Made by a program: the position numbers and the translations under genes. The notes under the pieces are model-generated. The model had not been told where the DNA came from, searched no databases, and saw only the letters and a list, made by a program, of their open reading frames with translations. From the NCBI GenBank assembly GCA_949297565.1, contig CASFUI010000263.1:1-18921 (forward strand): 18,921 nucleotides of DNA, written 5' to 3'. This stretch comes from an uncultured Eubacteriales bacterium. GTDB taxonomy: Bacteria > Bacillota > Clostridia > Lachnospirales > Lachnospiraceae. Below, piece after piece: positions 1-8,369 of the stretch (the stretch's first letter is position 1; every line of letters begins with the position of its first letter).

Positions 1-752
1 AAGATAACGGAATCGGCTACAACACGGGCTGCGCGCTTGTTCCTCTTGTATGCCAGTCCTGTATTTTTGATTTGTCATACGGAAGTGCAAAATTACGACC
101 TGACGCCGACATGGGTTACAGGGCCTGTCTCAGTGCGCTTGGCAGCGCCAAAGCTCCCGATGTCGGAAATGTCGGCGCCGGAACGGGCGCTACGGTCGGA
201 AAAATCGGAGGTATGAGACTTGCACAGAAATCAGGTCTTGGAATACACTCTGTCAGGCTCGGAGAGCTCACAGTAACTGCCATTGTTGTCGTAAACGCTC
301 TCGGAGACATTATAAATCCCGAAAACGGGCAAAAAATCGCAGGACTGCACACTCATGACCGAAAATCATTTGAGGACACCCGCTCCATAATGTACAAAAG
401 CCTTGCACCCAAAGACCTTTTTACGGGAAATACCACTATCGGGGCGGTCATTACAAACGCAGCATTTTCAAAAGCTGAGATGAATAAAATTGCTTCTATG
501 GCTGCAAATGCATACGCAAGATGTATCTATCCCGTGGGAACTATGGCAGACGGAGATACGGTATATGCCGCAAGCACTCCAAACGCCGGACACGGCTCAG
601 AAAGAAATAACGCCGCAGGCAGCGACGGTTTTGTGTATGCTGATATAAATGCCGTCGGAACACTCGCCGCCGATGTTATGGCTAAAGCCATTCTTACGGC
701 TGTAAACGCGTCGCAAATCAGCGATGAAGAGTTTCTTGCGGCAATTATTTAA
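1..752 (+). CDS. P1/DmpA family (S58) self-processing aminopeptidase-like protein, 5' end missing
   Basis: The reading frame is open from the left edge (first whole codon at position 3) to the TAA at 750-752, giving 249 visible residues. Family members are roughly 320-380 residues, so the N-terminus lies outside the window; the TTG at 72 is internal, because the preceding residues (CQSCIFDL) also match the family. Seen: the glycine-rich segment VGAGTGATVGK, the NALGDI motif, and GNTTIG with Asn-Thr at about 429-434. In the NylC/DmpA group such a junction is self-cleaved and the new N-terminal Thr or Ser becomes the nucleophile, so autoprocessing is expected here. Members hydrolyse N-terminal residues of small peptides, beta-peptides or amides; the substrate here cannot be read from sequence. 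No export signal can be judged. It converges on the flavodoxin-like gene with only 4 bp between the stops and no terminator between them. Confidence 0.85.
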   Translation, partial: DNGIGYNTGCALVPLVCQSCIFDLSYGSAKLRPDADMGYRACLSALGSAKAPDVGNVGAGTGATVGKIGGMRLAQKSGLGIHSVRLGELTVTAIVVVNALGDIINPENGQKIAGLHTHDRKSFEDTRSIMYKSLAPKDLFTGNTTIGAVITNAAFSKAEMNKIASMAANAYARCIYPVGTMADGDTVYAASTPNAGHGSERNNAAGSDGFVYADINAVGTLAADVMAKAILTAVNASQISDEEFLAAII

Positions 753-756
753 AAAT

Positions 757-1248
757 TCATTTTATTTCCCAGCCTATATGTTTTAAAAAATCCTTAATCT
801 GCTCATCGAGAGTATCTCCCCCGTCTTTATACACACAGATAGGCTCTGTAACCTCGGCGTGAGGGCAGATTTTTTGAATATCCTCGCGTATCGTTCCCGC
901 GTTTCCCCCGTCATGCGACACAAAAGGTATTATTGTCTTTTGAGTAAAGCTGTAATTTTTGAGAAATGAAGCCAGCGGTGGCGCTATGGTGCCGCACCAG
1001 TTAGGAGTCCCAGCAAATAAATACTTACAGTATTTAATATAACAACTGCATACGGGAAGCAGCGCCGGATATTTTTTAGATTTTATCTCGCTCTCAACCT
1101 GCTTAAGCATGAGCTGCTCATCACGCGGATACGGCTGTGCCGGAAATATTTCCAGAATTTTTCCTCCTGTTATACTATGTATAGCTCTCGCTATATGATT
1201 TGTATTTCCGGAATTTGAATAGCCGGCAATTAAAATTTCTTCACACAT
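757..1248 (-). CDS. Flavodoxin-like FMN-binding protein
   Basis: A 163-residue cytoplasmic protein with the flavodoxin phosphate-binding loop near the N-terminus (GYSNSGNT, residues 9-16, close to the canonical S/T-x-T-G-N-T). The segment FAGTPNWCGTIAPPLASFL matches the second FMN-contact loop of small flavodoxins. This supports binding of FMN and one- or two-electron transfer; the partner enzyme is unknown. Start choice: a TTG four codons further upstream is in frame, but GGAG lies 6 nt before the ATG at 1246-1248, so translation most likely begins there (MCEEI). It follows a LysR gene on the same strand after about 75 bp and has its own possible promoter in that gap, so it is a likely target of that regulator (inference). 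Its length is close to other single-domain flavodoxins. Confidence 0.85.
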   Translation of the reverse strand: MCEEILIAGYSNSGNTNHIARAIHSITGGKILEIFPAQPYPRDEQLMLKQVESEIKSKKYPALLPVCSCYIKYCKYLFAGTPNWCGTIAPPLASFLKNYSFTQKTIIPFVSHDGGNAGTIREDIQKICPHAEVTEPICVYKDGGDTLDEQIKDFLKHIGWEIK

Positions 1249-1279
1249 AATAATCTCCAAATAACCATTTATTGACCTT

Positions 1280-1308
1280 ATTATAGACAGCGCCTATGCT
1301 TATTTCTA
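1280..1308 (-). promoter_or_regulatory. Possible sigma-A promoter of the flavodoxin-like gene
   Basis: On the minus strand TAGAAA (1303-1308) and a perfect TATAAT (1280-1285) are 17 bp apart, 31 bp upstream of the ATG. The -35 box matches consensus at four of six positions. A CTTAT direct repeat with 13-nt period (1299-1303 and 1312-1316, plus strand) overlaps and flanks the -35 box and could be a regulator site; that part is speculative. Confidence 0.5.
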
Positions 1309-1322
1309 ATACTTATATCCTA

Positions 1323-2207
1323 TTATCTTCCATGCCTTATAAACATGTTTATGTTCTGGATAAAGAGAGACGTAGCCGCATTTACCATTCTGTTTTTCTT
1401 CCAGACGAGAACGCTCTCTGTCGTCTTTTCAGGCCATATAGGGACAAATTTAAGATTTTTATTCTGCACGGCTAACGCCCCGTCAAGCGTGACGGCATAA
1501 CCCAGTCCCCGCTCCACGAGCAGCGCTGCATTTGATAATAACGTATGCGTTTCAACTACATTAAGCTTTGACGCCTCTGGTCCGAACCAGCTTAAAACTT
1601 CATTATGTACTGTTGTTCTGCCCGGAAACATAATGGGAACTTTAAGCAAATCATCTATTGTCACAGCTTCCTTCTCTGCAAGCGGAGAATCTGCGCGCAT
1701 AAGCACTCCGTAAGTATCCTTCTGGTTAAGCCTTATATACTCATATCTGCTAATCTCAACCGGCTCCACCAAAAGTCCCATGTCCAGAAGTCCTCTGTCA
1801 ATGCGTTCTTTTATATCGTCGGAATACCCGTTGTATAAATTAAACTGCACCTTAGGGTATTTTTTGTGAAATTCACATATAAAATCAGCCAACACCCGGC
1901 TGCCAAGCGTCTCCACGCACCCCAGAACAATATTTCCCTCTATCTGCTCAGTGCGCTGCGCAAACTCATGCTCAGCCTTATCTACAAGCTCTACTATTTC
2001 CTGAGCCCGCTGTCTGAACAATGTTCCGTCATCTGTCAGCGTAATCTCACGTTTTCCCCTGATAAACAGCTTTGTTCCAAGCTCTTCCTCCAAATCCATA
2101 ATCTGACGGCTGAGCGTAGGCTGAGTAACATGAAGCATATCCGCCGCCCTTGAAATATTCCCCTCTGATGCCACTGTCAAAAAATATCTGAGTACTCTCA
2201 GTTCCAA
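1323..2207 (-). CDS. LysR family transcriptional regulator
   Basis: A 294-residue protein of normal LysR length. Residues 1-60 form the winged helix-turn-helix; visible family signatures include YFLTVASEGNISRAADMLHV, TQPTLSRQI and LEEELGTKLFIR. From about residue 90 to the end is the periplasmic-binding-like effector domain (NIVLGCVETLGSRVLADFI onward). It acts as a cytoplasmic DNA-binding regulator, usually as a tetramer responding to a small ligand; the ligand is not predictable. Translation starts at TTG (2205-2207), supported by GGGAGG 7 nt upstream; no suitably placed ATG is seen. It is divergent from the AraC-type gene and upstream of the flavodoxin-like gene on the same strand. LysR proteins often control an adjacent or divergent gene, so the flavodoxin gene is the first candidate target. 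Confidence 0.93.
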   Translation of the reverse strand: MELRVLRYFLTVASEGNISRAADMLHVTQPTLSRQIMDLEEELGTKLFIRGKREITLTDDGTLFRQRAQEIVELVDKAEHEFAQRTEQIEGNIVLGCVETLGSRVLADFICEFHKKYPKVQFNLYNGYSDDIKERIDRGLLDMGLLVEPVEISRYEYIRLNQKDTYGVLMRADSPLAEKEAVTIDDLLKVPIMFPGRTTVHNEVLSWFGPEASKLNVVETHTLLSNAALLVERGLGYAVTLDGALAVQNKNLKFVPIWPEKTTESVLVWKKNRMVNAATSLFIQNINMFIRHGR

Positions 2208-2249
2208 ATTTATACCTCCCGCAGCTCCTTATTTTTTATTATTATAAAA

Positions 2250-2279
2250 ATTATACCCTTTTTGCCTATGGTTTTTCAA
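2250..2279 (-). promoter_or_regulatory. Sigma-A promoter of the LysR gene
   Basis: On the minus strand TTGAAA (2274-2279) and TATAAT (2250-2255) are 18 bp apart, leaving a short leader of about 35 nt before the TTG start. Its -35 end lies close to the -10 box of the divergent AraC gene, so the two promoters probably interfere. Confidence 0.7.
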
Positions 2280-2291
2280 CAGTAATGACTA

Positions 2292-2297
2292 TATAAT
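2292..2297 (+). promoter_or_regulatory. -10 box of the AraC-type regulator gene, weak -35
   Basis: A perfect TATAAT stands 29 bp before the ATG at 2327. No recognisable TTGACA lies 16-18 bp upstream; the sequence there is TGGTTT or a one-base shift of it. This is compatible with an activator-dependent or autoregulated promoter. The region overlaps the upstream side of the LysR promoter. Confidence 0.45.
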
Positions 2298-2326
2298 AGA
2301 TTTAATATAAAGCGGAGCTTTTCGAT

Positions 2327-3391
2327 ATGAATTTAAAAAAACTCACAAGACAACTGATTTACAATAAAAAAAATACAGACACACCTGAAATTTATCAGAA
2401 ATTCGGCATAGTATGCCCCGAATATTCCGTTCATGAGGTTGAGGTAAAAGAATACCCCATGTCGGATGAGGAGCTGCTGTTTGCGCTTCTGTGGGACATT
2501 CCCGACAGCAGCCATCTGTCCGCAACTATTGTTCCGTGCCGTACGCCGTTTACATACAGCTGCACGTTTAACCCCGGCACGCGCACTCAGATGCACTCAC
2601 ATGAATACATGGAGCTGTTCTACATAGTTGACGGGGAATACCGCCAGAAAATTCTTGGCAGCGAATTTACATTTCACAAAGGAGAATTATGTCTTATCGA
2701 CAAAAACTGCCAGCACCAGGAAATTCTTGACAGCTCGGGCGCCACAGTTTTGTTTTTGGGAATAACCAACTTTATGTTTGATGATATTGTAAAGCACCCC
2801 GTTACCACCGAGCGTATATCGTCATTTTTAAGCACAGCTTTGCTTGAGCAGAAAACATTGCAGCAGTATCTGCATTTCAGGCCGCATTCCGGAGGCGACA
2901 CAATTATGGAGCAGACTCTTATCAGTATTGTGGAAGAGCTTTCTCGCCATGATGAGGCTACGCCCTTTATATGTCAGGGACTTCTAATAAGGGTTTTTCA
3001 CATATTGAGTACTCAATATGATTTCTCACTCTCAAAACAGCTGAGAAAGCAGATGAATTCGATTTTATTTGAGGAGATTACCGATTTTATAAACCGCAAC
3101 CTCAATAATATTTCAATCTCACAGCTTTCCGGAGAATTTCATTTTCAGGAGGATTACTTTAACAGACTTCTGAAATCACAAACAGGACTCACATATACCG
3201 AATTCGTGCAGTCGCTTCGCTTAAGGAAGGCAAAAATGCTTCTGCTTACAACTAATCTCACAGTTGACAGTATCGCGCGCGAGGTTGGTTATCAGAATAA
3301 GGGCTATTTTTATAAAATATTTACAGAGCGGTACCGCCTTACCCCGGCACAGTTCAGAAAGAAAAATAAAAGAAACGGCGGTATTCTGTGA
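2327..3391 (+). CDS. AraC family transcriptional regulator with N-terminal cupin domain
   Basis: A 354-residue protein. Residues about 75-150 look like an AraC-type cupin sensor: MHSHEYMELFYIVDGEYR supplies His90, His92 and Glu96, and LIDKNCQH supplies His130. Residues about 248-345 form the double helix-turn-helix (NNISISQLSGEFHFQEDYFN and LTVDSIAREVGYQNKGYFYK), followed by the family-typical LTPAQFRK ending. The first 70 residues are not assigned. Such proteins sense sugars or small metabolites and activate nearby catabolic genes; no obvious target is adjacent apart from the convergent phosphoketolase, so the link is open. The ATG at 2327 is preceded by CGGAG 9 nt upstream. The last codons form the left arm of the downstream inverted repeat. 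Confidence 0.92.
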   Translation: MNLKKLTRQLIYNKKNTDTPEIYQKFGIVCPEYSVHEVEVKEYPMSDEELLFALLWDIPDSSHLSATIVPCRTPFTYSCTFNPGTRTQMHSHEYMELFYIVDGEYRQKILGSEFTFHKGELCLIDKNCQHQEILDSSGATVLFLGITNFMFDDIVKHPVTTERISSFLSTALLEQKTLQQYLHFRPHSGGDTIMEQTLISIVEELSRHDEATPFICQGLLIRVFHILSTQYDFSLSKQLRKQMNSILFEEITDFINRNLNNISISQLSGEFHFQEDYFNRLLKSQTGLTYTEFVQSLRLRKAKMLLLTTNLTVDSIAREVGYQNKGYFYKIFTERYRLTPAQFRKKNKRNGGIL

Positions 3392-3438
3392 CGTCTGTAC
3401 GTTACCGTACAAACCTCAGCTAATTAATACCGCCGTTT
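3373..3438. terminator. Bidirectional terminator with nested hairpin
   Basis: A perfect 13-bp inverted repeat (AAACGGCGGTATT at 3373-3385, AATACCGCCGTTT at 3426-3438) encloses a second perfect hairpin, TGTACG-TTAC-CGTACA (3396-3411). T-rich tracts follow on both strands: TTTTAAATATTTTTAA on plus, and on minus the complement of 3360-3372. It sits between the convergent AraC-type and phosphoketolase genes. The left arm lies inside the AraC coding end. Confidence 0.75.
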
Positions 3439-3493
3439 TAAATATTTTTAATTAAATACTTGTGTCAAAAACAATTTTCGTTTTTCTTACTTT

Positions 3494-5869
3494 TTACAAA
3501 TCCCACTTCCAGTCTCTTATCTCAGGCATATCAATTCCGTACTCATGAATGTACTGCTTGTGCTCCACAAGCTTATCGTTCATCTTCTGGATAAGATATG
3601 AGCCCTTGTTTCCAAGCTGAGGAAGATATTTAACAGCGTTCTTTACAAGGTGGAAACGGTCTATCTCATTCTGTACTCGCATATCAAAAGGCGTTGTGAT
3701 TGTTCCCTCCTCCTGATAGCCGTATACATGAATATTTCTGTTTGCTCTTCTGTATGTCAGCTCATGGATGAGCGTATGATATCCGTGGAAGGCAAATATA
3801 ATAGGCTTGTCCTTTGTAAACAGCGCGTCATAGTCGGCGTCTCCAAGACCGTGAGGATGCTTTGACTTAGGCTCAAGCTTCATCAAATCCACAACATTTA
3901 TAACACGGATTTTAATTTCAGGAAGAGCTTTCCTTAATATTGTAACCGCTGCCAATGTCTCAAGCGTAGGAGTGTCACCGCAGCATGCCATCACAATATC
4001 CGGCTCGCTTCCCTGGTCGTTGCTCGCCCACTCCCAGATTCCTATTCCCTGCGTGCAGTGCTTTACAGCCTGCTCCATTGTAAGCCACTGCTGTCTCGGA
4101 TGCTTTGAAGTCACAAGCACATTTACATAGTTACGGCTTCTGATGCAGTGGTCAAAGCATGAGAGAAGACAGTTAGTGTCCGGCGGCAGATAAAGACGAA
4201 CTACATCAGCCTTCTTGTTTGCGATATGGTCAAGAAAACCCGGGTCCTGATGAGTAAATCCGTTGTGATCCTGCTGCCATACGTTAGAGCTCAAAATCAG
4301 ATTAAGCGAAGCGATTGACGCTCTCCACGGAAGCTGATTGCAGACCTTTAACCATTTTGCGTGCTGCGCGCACATTGAGTCAACCACTCTTATAAACGCC
4401 TCATAGCTTGCGAAAAATCCATGACGGCCGGTTAAAAGATAACCCTCAAGCCAGCCCTCGCACATATGCTCGCTCAGCATAGAATCCATAACGCGTCCGT
4501 CGGCAGCCAGAAACTCATCAGTATCATATTTTTCGCTGTTCCAGTCACGATTTGTAACCTCAAATACCTTGCCGAGCCTGTTTGACATTGTCTCGTCCGG
4601 TCCGAATATACGGAAATTCTTCGACTCCTCATTAAGCTTGAAAATATCTCTTACAAATCCTCCCAGCTCTACCATATCCTGTGCCTCAACCGCTCCCGGT
4701 TTCGGAACTTCGATTCCGTACTCTCTGAAATCCGGCAGACGCAGGTCTCTCAAAAGCTTGCCGCCGTTTGCATGAGGATTTGCTCCTATTCTTCTGTCTC
4801 CCTCAGGAGCCAAAGCCTTGAGCTCAGGAATAAGCCTTCCGTTTTCGTCAAACAGCTCCTCAGGGTGGTAGCTTTCAAGCCATTCCTTTAACATTTCAAG
4901 ATGCTCCGGCTTATCCATCATAATCGGAACCTGATGCGCCCTGAAAGAGCCCTCAATCTTATTTCCGTCAACCTCCTTAGGACCTGTCCAGCCTTTAGGC
5001 GTGCGCAGAACAATCATAGGCCACTTAGGCCTTTTGGTATCATTGTTCTCCCTTGCGTTTTTCTGGATTGCCTTTATATCATCCATTGCGGCATCAAGCG
5101 CCTCAACCATTTTGCGGTGCATATCCATAGGCTCGCTGCCCTCTACAAAATAAGGCTTCCAGCCGCAGCCGTCAAAGAAATGCTCCATCTCCTCATGTGA
5201 GATGCGCGCAAACACAGTAGGGTTACTGATTTTATAGCCATTAAGATGAAGAATAGGAAGCACTGCGCCGTCATTTTTAGGATTTAAAAATTTATTGCAC
5301 TGCCAAGACGTAGCCAGAGGTCCCGTCTCTGCCTCTCCGTCTCCCACGATACATGCGGCAATCAAATCAGGATTGTCAAAGACAGCGCCGAATGCGTGCG
5401 CAAGCGAATATCCAAGTTCACCGCCCTCGTTGATTGAGCCCGGCGTCTCAGGAGCCACATGGCTTGAAATACCGCCCGGGAATGAAAACTGTTTGCAGAG
5501 CTTCTTGAGTCCGTCCATATCCTCTCCGATATTCGGATATACCTCGCTGTAAGTTCCCTCAAGATATGTATTTGCCACAAAAAAATTTCCACCGTGACCC
5601 GGACCTGAAATTAAAATCATGTCCTGATCATATTTTTTGATAACCCTGTTTAAGTGAACATATACAAAATTCTGACCCGGCACCGTTCCCCAGTGTCCCA
5701 CAATTTTTTTCTTTACATGCTCCATTGTGAGCGGCTTGCGCATAAGCGGATTGTCCAAAAGATAAAGCTGTGCAGCGCCCAGATAATTTGCAGCCCGCCA
5801 GTAAGCATCCATTTTTTTGAGATATTCTTCTGTAACAGGCTGTTTTTCAACTGTATTCTGTTCTGACAT
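3494..5869 (-). CDS. xfp: Phosphoketolase (xylulose-5-phosphate / fructose-6-phosphate)
   Basis: A 791-residue, full-length thiamine-diphosphate enzyme. It cleaves xylulose 5-phosphate, and in many homologues fructose 6-phosphate, with phosphate to acetyl phosphate plus glyceraldehyde 3-phosphate or erythrose 4-phosphate, feeding the phosphoketolase pathway in the cytoplasm. Seen: GDGEAETG (176-183), the ThDP/Mg motif; GHWG with His59, SGPGHGG with His92 and SSHVAPETPGSI with His137. These are each offset by about five from the catalytic histidines known in bifidobacterial phosphoketolase. HLNGYKISNPTV, RAHQVP and ANPHANGG are further family signatures. The start ATG is preceded by AGGAGG 8 nt upstream. 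No truncation or frameshift is seen. Substrate preference between the two sugars cannot be read from sequence. It is monocistronic, with its own promoter and a shared terminator. Confidence 0.97.
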   Translation of the reverse strand: MSEQNTVEKQPVTEEYLKKMDAYWRAANYLGAAQLYLLDNPLMRKPLTMEHVKKKIVGHWGTVPGQNFVYVHLNRVIKKYDQDMILISGPGHGGNFFVANTYLEGTYSEVYPNIGEDMDGLKKLCKQFSFPGGISSHVAPETPGSINEGGELGYSLAHAFGAVFDNPDLIAACIVGDGEAETGPLATSWQCNKFLNPKNDGAVLPILHLNGYKISNPTVFARISHEEMEHFFDGCGWKPYFVEGSEPMDMHRKMVEALDAAMDDIKAIQKNARENNDTKRPKWPMIVLRTPKGWTGPKEVDGNKIEGSFRAHQVPIMMDKPEHLEMLKEWLESYHPEELFDENGRLIPELKALAPEGDRRIGANPHANGGKLLRDLRLPDFREYGIEVPKPGAVEAQDMVELGGFVRDIFKLNEESKNFRIFGPDETMSNRLGKVFEVTNRDWNSEKYDTDEFLAADGRVMDSMLSEHMCEGWLEGYLLTGRHGFFASYEAFIRVVDSMCAQHAKWLKVCNQLPWRASIASLNLILSSNVWQQDHNGFTHQDPGFLDHIANKKADVVRLYLPPDTNCLLSCFDHCIRSRNYVNVLVTSKHPRQQWLTMEQAVKHCTQGIGIWEWASNDQGSEPDIVMACCGDTPTLETLAAVTILRKALPEIKIRVINVVDLMKLEPKSKHPHGLGDADYDALFTKDKPIIFAFHGYHTLIHELTYRRANRNIHVYGYQEEGTITTPFDMRVQNEIDRFHLVKNAVKYLPQLGNKGSYLIQKMNDKLVEHKQYIHEYGIDMPEIRDWKWDL

Positions 5870-5916
5870 GTGGTTTTCCTCCTGATTTCTTCCTTAAATA
5901 GTATTGTTTATTTATC

Positions 5917-5953
5917 TTTGTCATATTTTAGACAAACTGATTTATTAAAACAA
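5917..5953 (-). promoter_or_regulatory. Promoter of the phosphoketolase gene with overlapping palindrome
   Basis: On the minus strand TTGTTT (5948-5953) and TAAAAT (5925-5930) are 17 bp apart. The -10 box lies inside a perfect inverted repeat, TTTGTC-N8-GACAAA (5917-5936), a likely repressor operator. The leader to the ATG would be about 50 nt. Confidence 0.5.
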
Positions 5954-6034
5954 TTCCCCCTTCCTATCATTTTTCCGAAAAGTTACCTGTGGCGACTTTA
6001 AGATTTATGTTACATATTAATATTTTTGTTTTTA

Positions 6035-6063
6035 TTGTTGTACATCTGTATTTTTGTTATAAT
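6035..6063 (+). promoter_or_regulatory. Sigma-A promoter of the membrane protein gene
   Basis: TTGTTG (6035-6040) and a perfect TATAAT (6058-6063) are 17 bp apart, 38 bp before the ATG at 6102. It is back-to-back with the phosphoketolase promoter in the 232-bp divergent gap. Confidence 0.65.
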
Positions 6064-6101
6064 GAATGCGAATAAATATAAAACATCAAGGAGGACTACA
6101 A

Positions 6102-7058
6102 ATGAGTAAAAAAACACAAGTCTACCAGCAGCTTGCTTCTGAGCTCCATATGCGCTATGACTATGATCATGGCGTCATTTTCGGAACATGGAACGGCTTT
6201 GAGGTAATCCTGCATCCGGCTGATGCAAGATACCCTTTTATGCTGACAGCGTCATTATCCGCGAGGAATCCTGACTATATTATGTTTACCAAGGATGAGC
6301 TCACCCAATTCTGCAAGGATAACAAGCCTGTCAATTTTCTGCGTCAGAACGGAAATATGATTGCAATGGGATTTAAAAACACTCCTAACCCGCAGAAGCT
6401 TCAGGAAGCGGTGTCTTCCTCTCTCAACGTGCTTACAAATATGCTTCAGAGCAGAGGCTACACGCAGTGCTGTCAGCTATGCGGCCAGTACACTGGCACT
6501 TCAAATTACATAGCGAACAGCCAGTATTTACAGGTCTGTTCAGACTGCGCCGGTAAAGTTCATCAGGATATGTCGATGGCTGTGCAGGCAAATCAGAATA
6601 AATCAGAAAACATTGTCGGCGGTATTGTAGGCGCGCTTATCGGCTCTATTATCGGAGTCATATGTATAATTATTTTCGGACAGCTCGGAAGAGTTGCTGC
6701 CATATCGGGAATTGTCATGGCAATATGCACGCTTAAGGGCTATGAGCTTCTCGGCGGCAAGCTCACAAATAAAGGAATTGTAATAGGGTGTATTGTGATG
6801 ATTGTCATGACTTATATAGGCAACCGCATGGATTTGGCAATCCTTGTTGTGCGTGAGCTGAAGCAGTACATAAACGTAGATTTCTTCTCTGCTTTCCGCG
6901 CTGTTCCTGAATTGGTTAAGCAGAATTATATTGACCAGGGGGCATACATGGGCAATCTTGTACTTTTATATATTTTTACGGTTATCGGTATCGTACCTAC
7001 GATTGTTTCAGTTATAAAAAACCGCAAAAATGAAGGCAAGATTGAGCAACTCGGTTAA
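6102..7058 (+). CDS. Uncharacterised membrane protein with zinc-ribbon-like cysteine pairs
   Basis: A 318-residue protein I do not recognise. Residues 1-120 form a soluble, probably cytoplasmic, mixed alpha/beta part. Residues 123-149 carry QCCQLCG and CSDC, so C124-x2-C127 and C146-x2-C149 could bind one zinc. Hydrophobic stretches at about 171-193, 196-213, 226-244 and 283-305 suggest four membrane helices. A charged tail (KNRKNEGK) follows. An in-frame ATG at 6066 exists, but AAGGAGG (6088-6094) is placed 7 nt before the ATG at 6102 and the promoter -10 box ends at 6063, so 6102 is the start. The gene lies 79 bp upstream of the fucO-like gene on the same strand; co-transcription is possible. 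No enzymatic motif is visible, and a function is not proposed. Confidence 0.8.
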   Translation: MSKKTQVYQQLASELHMRYDYDHGVIFGTWNGFEVILHPADARYPFMLTASLSARNPDYIMFTKDELTQFCKDNKPVNFLRQNGNMIAMGFKNTPNPQKLQEAVSSSLNVLTNMLQSRGYTQCCQLCGQYTGTSNYIANSQYLQVCSDCAGKVHQDMSMAVQANQNKSENIVGGIVGALIGSIIGVICIIIFGQLGRVAAISGIVMAICTLKGYELLGGKLTNKGIVIGCIVMIVMTYIGNRMDLAILVVRELKQYINVDFFSAFRAVPELVKQNYIDQGAYMGNLVLLYIFTVIGIVPTIVSVIKNRKNEGKIEQLG

Positions 7059-7081
7059 TTATTCAACGGCAGATGTTTACT

Positions 7082-7102
7082 GACACGGCAAAACGCGTCA
7101 GG
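7082..7102 (+). other. Small hairpin in the gap before the fucO-like gene
   Basis: In the 79-bp gap, CTGACACG and CGCGTCAG can pair (seven of eight positions) around a short GCAAAA-type loop. No T-run follows directly, so it is a poor terminator. It could tune transcript stability between the two genes. Confidence 0.3.
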
Positions 7103-7137
7103 CAGCATAAATCAAATTTTAAACAGGAGGTATTATT

Positions 7138-8286
7138 ATGGCAAACAGAATTGTATTGAATGAGACTTCTTACCACGGCGCCGGAGCTGTCAACTCCATA
7201 CCTGACGAGGTAAAAGTCCGCGGGTTTAAAAAGGCATTTGTCTGCTCCGACCCGGACCTTATTAAGTTTAATGTGACTAAAAAGGTCACTGACGTTCTGG
7301 ATAAGGCAGGTCTTGCCTATGAAATTTATTCAAACATTAAACCCAATCCTACTATTGAGAACGTACAGACAGGAGTTGAGGCGTTTAAGGCTTCCGGAGC
7401 GGATTACATAATCGCAGTAGGCGGGGGCTCTTCAATGGACACGGCAAAGGCTGTCGGCATTATAATAACCAATCCTGAATTTGCCGACGTCAGAAGTCTT
7501 GAGGGCGTTGCTCCTACAAAGAAGCCATGCGTTCCTATTATCGCAGTTCCTACTACCGCCGGAACTGCCGCTGAGGTTACTATCAACTATGTCATAACTG
7601 ATGTGGAAAAAAAGCGCAAATTTGTGTGTGTTGACACCCACGATATTCCGATTATCGCTGTTATTGACCCGGATATGATGTCAAGCATGCCTAAGAGTTT
7701 AACTGCCGCTACCGGTATGGACGCTCTTACTCATGCCATTGAGGGATATACAACTAAAGCCGCATGGGAAATGACTGATATGTTCCACCTGAAAGCTATT
7801 GAGATTATCTCCAATTCTCTTCGAGGTGCAGTCGAAAATACTCCTGAGGGACGCGACGGAATGGCTTTGGGACAGTATATTGCAGGAATGGGCTTCTCCA
7901 ATGTAGGCCTTGGAATTGTCCACTCTATGGCTCACGCACTCGGCGCAGTCTATGACACACCGCACGGCGTAGCAAACGCAATACTTCTTCCTACTGTTAT
8001 GGAATACAACGCGCCGTTTACAGGCGATAAGTATAAATATATAGCAAAAGCTATGGGTGTTGCGGGGGTTGACGATATGAGCCAGGAAGAATACCGCCAG
8101 GCTGCTGTTGACGCGGTAAGAAAGCTTTCTGCCGACGTGGGAATTCCTGCTGATTTAAAAGAAATCGTCAAGGACGAGGACGTCGCATTTCTCTCTGAAT
8201 CCGCATACGCAGACGCATGCCGTCCTGGAAATCCAAGAGACACTTCAGTTGAAGAAATCGAGCAGCTTTACCGCTCACTTATGTGA
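7138..8286 (+). CDS. fucO: Iron-containing alcohol dehydrogenase, lactaldehyde reductase (FucO) type
   Basis: A 382-residue group III metal-dependent dehydrogenase that resembles Escherichia coli FucO along its whole length; the MANRI..LNET start, PEFADVRSLEG, TTAGTAAEVTINYVITD and KFVCVD blocks are shared as I recall the FucO sequence. It would reduce lactaldehyde to 1,2-propanediol with NADH (fucose or rhamnose use) or act on similar aldehydes and diols. Seen: nucleotide-binding GGGSSMDTAK (95-104) and metal ligands Asp195, His199 (GMDALTHAIEG), His262 and His276 (GLGIVHSMAH and TPHGVAN). AGGAGG stands 7 nt before the ATG. No fucose or rhamnose genes are in the window, so the physiological aldehyde is open; the neighbouring phosphoketolase suggests a fermentative redox role. 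A strong terminator follows immediately. Confidence 0.93.
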   Translation: MANRIVLNETSYHGAGAVNSIPDEVKVRGFKKAFVCSDPDLIKFNVTKKVTDVLDKAGLAYEIYSNIKPNPTIENVQTGVEAFKASGADYIIAVGGGSSMDTAKAVGIIITNPEFADVRSLEGVAPTKKPCVPIIAVPTTAGTAAEVTINYVITDVEKKRKFVCVDTHDIPIIAVIDPDMMSSMPKSLTAATGMDALTHAIEGYTTKAAWEMTDMFHLKAIEIISNSLRGAVENTPEGRDGMALGQYIAGMGFSNVGLGIVHSMAHALGAVYDTPHGVANAILLPTVMEYNAPFTGDKYKYIAKAMGVAGVDDMSQEEYRQAAVDAVRKLSADVGIPADLKEIVKDEDVAFLSESAYADACRPGNPRDTSVEEIEQLYRSLM

Positions 8287-8294
8287 ATATCAAA

Positions 8295-8326
8295 AAACGG
8301 ACGCCGTTTCAAAACGGCGTCCGTTT
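8295..8326. terminator. Strong rho-independent terminator, bidirectional
   Basis: A perfect 15-bp inverted repeat, AAACGGACGCCGTTT (8295-8309) and AAACGGCGTCCGTTT (8312-8326), with a 2-nt centre, followed by TATTTAT on plus. On minus the stem is followed by TTTGATATTC. It lies 9 bp after the fucO-like stop and 43 bp from the end of the convergent reductase gene. Confidence 0.9.
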
Positions 8327-8369
8327 ATTTATAAGAGCATCAAACCAATCAAAAATACTTTATTTTTTA

